64,000 nt of DNA from Zoogloea oryzae. Its GTDB lineage: Bacteria > Pseudomonadota > Gammaproteobacteria > Burkholderiales > Rhodocyclaceae. Position 1 is the stretch's first letter, and each line of letters opens with the position of its first letter. A program made the translations under genes and the position numbers. The DNA lies in NCBI RefSeq assembly GCF_030161255.1, contig NZ_BSPX01000014.1, positions 1 through 64,000 on the forward strand, in the 5' to 3' direction. Shown here one piece after another: positions 59,135 through 64,000 of the stretch. The notes beneath the pieces are model-generated. The model was not told the DNA's origin. It did no database searches and saw only the letters and a program-made list of their open reading frames with translations.

Positions 59135-62100
59135 CTACTTGAACGACAGCGTAAACACCGCGTCCAGCGCGTTCTCGCTGCCCGCCCGGCCGATGACGGC
59201 GATGCGGCGGGTGAGCTGGTAGGTGAGCTTGACGATGCTCGACGTGCCCGAGATGCTCTGCTCGAAGGAGAGCATGGCCCGCGCAGAGAGGCGCTTGCCG
59301 ATGGTGATGACCTGCCCGGGCACGCTGTCGATGTTGCTGGACGACGCGCTGGAGGCGGTGCCGGTGACACTGCCGGTGGCGACGCTGCTGGTCTGCACGC
59401 GGCTGCGGCCATCGACGCTGGACCCGAACGAGATCTCGTCGAAGCCCAGCGCGCGGGCGAGGCTGGCGGACATGCCGCTGCCTGAATCGCCGAGCAGGGC
59501 CTGGGCGGCGGGCACCAGCAGCGCCATTTCGCCGCCGGAGCCTTGATCGGGCGGACGGCCGAGGACGATCCAGCCGAGCTTTTCCGGGTCGGGCACGTTG
59601 GGCTCCGACACCAGCCGCACCAGCGGCCGGCGGGCCGTGCCGGTGATGCCCACTCCGGCCTCGACGGTGAGGCCCTTGCGCAGCGCCACCACGTTGAGGC
59701 CAGGATTGGCCACCGGGCCGTTGAAGGTGATGATGCCCTTCTCGATGCTGAGCTTCTGGCCGTAGCCCTCATACACCCCGCCCACGGTGGTGATGGTGCC
59801 GGTGGCCGCCAGCGGCCGGCCCGGCCCGGAGGCCAGCCGCAGATCGCCGGCGAGGCGGGTGTCGAGACCCAGAGCGCGCACGTAGAGCGCGTCGCCCAGG
59901 CCGATCGCCAGATCCACCGACATGCTGAAGGGGCTGGCCTGGGGCTTGGCGCCCCGGGCAGGGTCGAGCACAACCACGTCTTCGCCCAGACTGGGCGGCG
60001 GCGTGCGGGAGAGCTCGACGAAGCCCGCATCGGCCGCCAGCCGGCCCTTGAGGTGGGCGGAGTTCCAGCCGGTGGCGAGCTCGCCCTCGCCGCTCAGCAC
60101 CAGCCACTGATCCACCCGCTGAAGGAGCGGCAGGCGGTCGGCGCGGAAGTCGAAATGGCCTTCGCCGGTGGCGAGCTGCACCTGGCCCTTGGCCTTGAGG
60201 GTGCCCGGCGTGGCGGTGAGCCGGGCCAGGTCGATGCGCCCTTCGCGGGGTTTGACCCGGTTGGGTGAGACGAAGCTGAATTCCTCGAGGTTGAGCCGGT
60301 CGCGGTTGAAGTCGAGCTGCAGGGTGCCGCCGGAGAGGTGCAGCCCCTGGTCGGCCATCACGAAGGAAAGCTTGTCGCCCCGGATGCGGCCGGCGGCTTC
60401 GGGGCTGGCCGGGGTGCCGGCGAGGGAGAATTCGCCCTTCAGGCTGCCGTCGGTCTTGAGGTTCTGATCGGCCAGCGGGCCGGCCCAGGCGATGGAGGGG
60501 ATGTCGAGCCGCGCAGAGCCCAGCAGGGGCGCGCCGGGCACCAGCCGCACGGGGAAGGCGGCGATGCGCTCGGCCAGCGCGGTGCCGGCGCCCGATGCGC
60601 TGCCCAGCCGGCTGCCGTGGGCCGAGAAGCCGAAGGCGATGCGGTTGGACGCGGCGCTCACGGTGAGCTGCAGCTCGTCCAGCCCCAGCTGCACCGGCGA
60701 ATCGCCCTGCAGTTCCAGATCGCCGCTTTCGCGGAAGACGCGCACGAGACCATTCACCTGCTCGCCGATGTCCACGTTCCATTCGCCGCCGATCTGCAGC
60801 GAGTTGCCGCGGGACTGCACCTTTCGGGTGGCCGGATCGAGATTCACCCCGACCTGCACGCCGCTGACGCTGCCCCGGGCGACCAGATGCCGGGCCTGCC
60901 AGCGGGTCTCGTCGAGCCGGAAACGCCCGCCGGCCACGCCGCGCACTTCGGCCGCGCCCAGGGTGATCTCCTCGGCGGACAGCAGCAGGGGCGCCGGCGC
61001 GGCAAGGGTGAGGCGATCGTCGCCACGCAGCTGGAAGCTCTCGAGCCGGCCCTGCCAGCGGGGACCGTCGGAGAGCGCTCCGGCCAGGGTGGCGACGACG
61101 GAAGTGGAGCCGTTGGCATAGGCCTCCAGCCGGGCGGTGTTGGCGGCGCGGGTGCCGTCGAAGACGAAGCTCGCCCGACGCAGCAGCGCGTCGCTGGCGC
61201 TGCCGTCCTTGGCCGGCGTGCGCAGGCCGGCCACCGACAGGGCCACGGCGATGCTGCCGTTTCGGCCCTCGGCGATGCGGCCCTGGCCGTTGGCGGCGTC
61301 GATGCGGACGCCACCAACGGCGAGTTGCTCGGCGGTGAGCTCGAAATCCCCCGCCGGGTGATCGATGCTGCCCCGGAGCACGCCAGCCAGGCGCAGCTTG
61401 CCCCCGAGGCCGTGGCCGAGGGCGGCAAGCGCCGGGGCGTCGAGGTTCAGGTCGAGGGCATCGCCGGGCTTGCCGTAGCGGCCCTTGGCGACGAGCCGGT
61501 TGCCGGCCAGGGTGAGGGCCACATCGGCATCGGCAAGGCGCATGCCCTCGACCGCCAGCACGCCGCGGCCGGCCAGGGGCTTACCTTCGAGAGTGCTGGG
61601 CGCCAGATCGAAATCGAGCCGCCCGGCGAGCTGGGGCGCACGCTTGCCCTTGAGGGTGAAACGGGTGTTGAGGTCGGCGGTGGGCGCGGTGGTCACAAAG
61701 GCGCGGGGGTCGAAGCGGTCGAGCCGGCCGGTGGCTTCGAAGGCGCCGGCGGCATCCAGTGCCAGCTTGCCGGTGGCCTCCAACTTGGCGGCGCGGGCGG
61801 TGGCGAGGAGCTTGTCGATGGTGACGAGGCCGGCAGCGTGGCGGGCGTCGAGGCGCAGGGCGAGCTGCGGGTCGCGCAGGTCGGCGCTGAGGGTCTGCAC
61901 ATCGGCGTCGGCGGTGGCGTCGATGCGGCCGGCGATTCGGGTGGTCACAGCGCGTTTGTCGAGCTTGCGGGCGTCGAGGTTGCTGATGCGCAGTCCGGCA
62001 TCGACCTTGCCGAAGCCGGCAGCGGGCTCGGTGGCAGTACCGGGCTTGGGCGCCTGCCAACGGGCCGCCCCTTCGGCGCGGCCGTTGCCGGGCAGACGCA

Positions 62101-63187
62101 GGTCGAGGTTGGCCAGGGCCAGCTCGCCATTGGCCCAACGCAGGGCGGTGGCGAGGGATTCGACTGGCAGCGCGCCGGCATCGTAACTGCCGGGGGCGCG
62201 GTTGACGATCCGCACCGGGCCGCTCACCACCCAGTCGGTGGCGGCCGGCTTGTCGGTGGCGGCGGACGGGACGAGATCGGCGTCGATGTCGAGGGTGGCG
62301 GTGGGCGCGTCCGGGTGGAAGCGCTTCGGGTCCACGCCCCTGAGGTGGGCCTTGGCCGATTGCAGCGGCAGGCTGGCAAAGGGCGTGGCGACGATGGCGG
62401 CCGTGCCATCAACACCGGCCCCGGCGATGGTGGCATCCAGCAGCAGCTTCTGCAGGTCGCCGCCGGCCTTGGCGCTCACCGTCCAGGCCTCGTCGGCGTG
62501 GCGGGTGGCGAGGCTGGCGCTGGCCTTGAGGGGGAAAGGCTGCTGGCCGTCGAGTTCGGCGTCGGCGGCGAGCTGGCCGAAGGGCGCGGTGGCCTTGAGG
62601 CCGGTCGCCCGGTGGTGGCGGCCGTCGGATTGCAGCGCGCCGGCCAGGGCGGTGAATTCGATGTCTGGCGCGGCGGGCGTGCCGTCTGCAAGCTCGCCAA
62701 CCCGCAGCCGGCCGATCTCGAAGTGGTCAATGGCGATGGCGGCGGTCAGCGCGAGGCTGTCGGGCAGCGTGGAGGGCGCGTCGCTGGGGGCACTGGCCAC
62801 CTGCACGTCGGCGGCAGCGAGGCGGGCGATGTCGAGCCGGCCGCGGGTGAGCGCGGCGGGGTTCCAGGTGAGGGCCAGGTCATGCACATCCACCTGCAGG
62901 GTGGGCGTGCGCACGCGCAGCAGGCCCAGGTGCAGATCACCCAGCAGGTAGCCGTCGGCTTTCTCGAAGGTGACGACGCCGCCCGACAGCCGGGCGACGA
63001 AATCCACCAGCATGCCAAGGCCGGAGGTGGTGCCGCCCAGCCAGCCCACCAGCACGATGGCGACGGTGATGCCGGCAAGGAGCGCCGCCAGCAGGCCGCG
63101 CAGCAGCCCACGCCCCCAGCCCGGACGGGGCGGCGGCGGGGCTGGATCCTGCGGGGCCGGCCCGGACGGCTCCGGCGTGTCGCTCAT
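59135..63187 (-). CDS. tamB: Translocation and assembly module inner-membrane component TamB
   Basis: A 1350-residue protein: a Pro-rich cytoplasmic start, one membrane anchor (about 27-50), a very long beta-rich periplasmic region of repeated strand-turn units, and a C-terminal DUF490 domain (from about 1000), ending SENALDAVFTLSFK. TamB spans the periplasm, works with the BamA-like TamA in outer-membrane protein insertion, and is also involved in phospholipid transport. The length is typical. TamA is not in the window. The start ATG lies 3 bases after the trpC stop; both are on the minus strand. Confidence 0.92.
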   Translation of the reverse strand: MSDTPEPSGPAPQDPAPPPPRPGWGRGLLRGLLAALLAGITVAIVLVGWLGGTTSGLGMLVDFVARLSGGVVTFEKADGYLLGDLHLGLLRVRTPTLQVDVHDLALTWNPAALTRGRLDIARLAAADVQVASAPSDAPSTLPDSLALTAAIAIDHFEIGRLRVGELADGTPAAPDIEFTALAGALQSDGRHHRATGLKATAPFGQLAADAELDGQQPFPLKASASLATRHADEAWTVSAKAGGDLQKLLLDATIAGAGVDGTAAIVATPFASLPLQSAKAHLRGVDPKRFHPDAPTATLDIDADLVPSAATDKPAATDWVVSGPVRIVNRAPGSYDAGALPVESLATALRWANGELALANLDLRLPGNGRAEGAARWQAPKPGTATEPAAGFGKVDAGLRISNLDARKLDKRAVTTRIAGRIDATADADVQTLSADLRDPQLALRLDARHAAGLVTIDKLLATARAAKLEATGKLALDAAGAFEATGRLDRFDPRAFVTTAPTADLNTRFTLKGKRAPQLAGRLDFDLAPSTLEGKPLAGRGVLAVEGMRLADADVALTLAGNRLVAKGRYGKPGDALDLNLDAPALAALGHGLGGKLRLAGVLRGSIDHPAGDFELTAEQLAVGGVRIDAANGQGRIAEGRNGSIAVALSVAGLRTPAKDGSASDALLRRASFVFDGTRAANTARLEAYANGSTSVVATLAGALSDGPRWQGRLESFQLRGDDRLTLAAPAPLLLSAEEITLGAAEVRGVAGGRFRLDETRWQARHLVARGSVSGVQVGVNLDPATRKVQSRGNSLQIGGEWNVDIGEQVNGLVRVFRESGDLELQGDSPVQLGLDELQLTVSAASNRIAFGFSAHGSRLGSASGAGTALAERIAAFPVRLVPGAPLLGSARLDIPSIAWAGPLADQNLKTDGSLKGEFSLAGTPASPEAAGRIRGDKLSFVMADQGLHLSGGTLQLDFNRDRLNLEEFSFVSPNRVKPREGRIDLARLTATPGTLKAKGQVQLATGEGHFDFRADRLPLLQRVDQWLVLSGEGELATGWNSAHLKGRLAADAGFVELSRTPPPSLGEDVVVLDPARGAKPQASPFSMSVDLAIGLGDALYVRALGLDTRLAGDLRLASGPGRPLAATGTITTVGGVYEGYGQKLSIEKGIITFNGPVANPGLNVVALRKGLTVEAGVGITGTARRPLVRLVSEPNVPDPEKLGWIVLGRPPDQGSGGEMALLVPAAQALLGDSGSGMSASLARALGFDEISFGSSVDGRSRVQTSSVATGSVTGTASSASSSNIDSVPGQVITIGKRLSARAMLSFEQSISGTSSIVKLTYQLTRRIAVIGRAGSENALDAVFTLSFK

Positions 63188-63190
63188 CGG

Positions 63191-63979
63191 TCAGCCGAAC
63201 AGGGCGGCGAGGCCGGCACCGGGGTCGTCGGCGCGCATGAAGGCTTCGCCCACCAGGAAAGCATTGACCTTGTGCTCGCGCATCAGGGCCACGTCGGCCG
63301 GGGCGAGGATGCCCGATTCGGTGACGACGATGCGCTCGGCGGGGATGCGCGGCAGCAAGTCGAGCGTGGTCTGCAGGCTGACCTCGAAGGTGCGCAGGTT
63401 GCGGTTGTTGATGCCGATGAGCGGCGTGCGCAGATGGAGGGCTACGTCCAGTTCGGCGCCGTCGTGGACTTCGACCAGCACGCCGAGGCCGAGGCTTTCG
63501 GCGATGGCTTCCATCTCCTGCATCTCGGCAAGGCTGAGGGCCGAGGCGATCAGCAGGATGGCGTCGGCGCCCATCGCGCGGGCTTCGTACACTTGATAGG
63601 GATCGACCAGGAAATCCTTGCGCAGGGCCGGCAGGCCGCAGGCGGCGCGGGCGGCCTGGAGGTATTCCGGCGCGCCCTGGAAGAACTGGCGGTCGGTGAG
63701 CACCGACAGGCAGGCGGCGCCGGCCTTCTCGTAGCTGGCGGCGATCTCGGCGGGGCGAAAGTCGGCGCGGATCACGCCCTTGGAGGGGCTGGCCTTCTTG
63801 ATCTCGGAGATCACCGCGGCGCGGCCGGCGGCGATCTTCGCGCGCATGGCGCCGACGAAATCCCGGGCCGGGGTCTGGGCGGCGGCGAGCTCGCGCACCG
63901 CGGCGTCGGACACCGCGGCGCGGGCGGCGGCGACTTCCGTGTGCTTCACGGCGAGGATCTTGTTGAGGATGTCTGACAT
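63191..63979 (-). CDS. trpC: Indole-3-glycerol phosphate synthase TrpC
   Basis: A 262-residue TIM-barrel enzyme of tryptophan synthesis converting CdRP to indole-3-glycerol phosphate. Recognisable segments are ISEIKKASPSKGVIRADF, PALRKDFLVDPYQV, IGINNRNLRTFEV and the phosphate-binding region VVTESGI and FLVGEAFMRADDPG. The ATG at 63979 is near the window edge. The upstream genes of the operon (usually trpE, trpG and trpD) would lie beyond 64000. Close spacing with tamB suggests they are cotranscribed. Confidence 0.96.
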   Translation of the reverse strand: MSDILNKILAVKHTEVAAARAAVSDAAVRELAAAQTPARDFVGAMRAKIAAGRAAVISEIKKASPSKGVIRADFRPAEIAASYEKAGAACLSVLTDRQFFQGAPEYLQAARAACGLPALRKDFLVDPYQVYEARAMGADAILLIASALSLAEMQEMEAIAESLGLGVLVEVHDGAELDVALHLRTPLIGINNRNLRTFEVSLQTTLDLLPRIPAERIVVTESGILAPADVALMREHKVNAFLVGEAFMRADDPGAGLAALFG

Positions 63980-64000
63980 GGAGGTTCTCTGAATGGGAGC

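Noticed and set aside
60338..63976. A 1212-codon open frame on the plus strand opposite tamB and trpC
   Set aside because: It is a GC-skew artefact of the high-GC third codon positions of tamB; its translation is Gly/Ala/His/Gln-rich with no domain pattern.

Overview
The window is 64 kb of GC-rich, densely coding, chromosomal-looking DNA. I see no phage block, integrase, transposase, rRNA, tRNA or CRISPR array. The gene families point to a betaproteobacterium, most likely in the Rhodocyclales (Azoarcus/Thauera/Zoogloea-like): a LutABC plus Fe-S D-lactate dehydrogenase lactate locus, a NosA/OprC-type copper receptor, Mo transport with a double-Mop molbindin, many hybrid sensor kinases and chemoreceptors, and the tamB and trpC sequences. 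The taxonomic call is inference.

Left part (1-17.2 kb). A partial DUF945 protein and an LRR-protein-kinase fusion come first. The lactate locus follows: a GntR/LldR-type regulator divergent from lutA-lutC-lutB-dld-lctP, with two identical TTGGT-CTT-ACCAA operators in the shared promoter region. Next are a hemerythrin-PAS hybrid kinase, a GAF-GGDEF diguanylate cyclase and a YnfA-type membrane protein. A 257-bp copy of the lctP 3' end and its terminator closes this part. It is a relic that abuts the tail of another broken gene and marks a rearrangement junction.

Middle part (17.3-45.4 kb). An alpha/beta-hydrolase-like protein, an L,D-transpeptidase-fold protein and a SpmA-SpmB-like fusion lead into a run of two-component genes. 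The last of these is a response regulator whose receiver domain has lost most of the phosphorylation-switch residues. Then come RlmA, a membrane-anchored Mrr-type nuclease with a zinc ribbon, a spermidine-synthase-like protein, two tandem chemoreceptors, a copper receptor convergent with a haem-motif sensor kinase, and modABC-modE with a divergent molbindin. Two ModE-like boxes are visible; the second lies ahead of a YbaN/DUF454 gene. An MBL-fold hydrolase, a small conserved protein, a zinc-ribbon plus Card1/DUF1887-like nuclease and RecQ complete this part.

Right part (45.4-64 kb). The most unusual locus is a four-gene leftward cassette at 45468-48858. Its largest product has three N-terminal beta-grasp-like repeats followed by what looks like a MACPF/perforin domain, and it is accompanied by three small or mid-sized unrecognised proteins. 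A response regulator/hybrid kinase pair is divergent from it. After this lie a phospholipase-D-like lipoprotein convergent with a metallophosphoesterase lipoprotein, an FKBP isomerase, a compact repeat island (six 9-mers with alternating spacing, then an inverted pair of 23-bp REP-like elements), MsrA, membrane proteins, an RsbQ-like hydrolase, TamB and TrpC.

Because of the high GC content, long spurious open frames lie opposite most real genes; these were left out. Starts were chosen by Shine-Dalgarno spacing, signal peptides and overlaps with the preceding gene.
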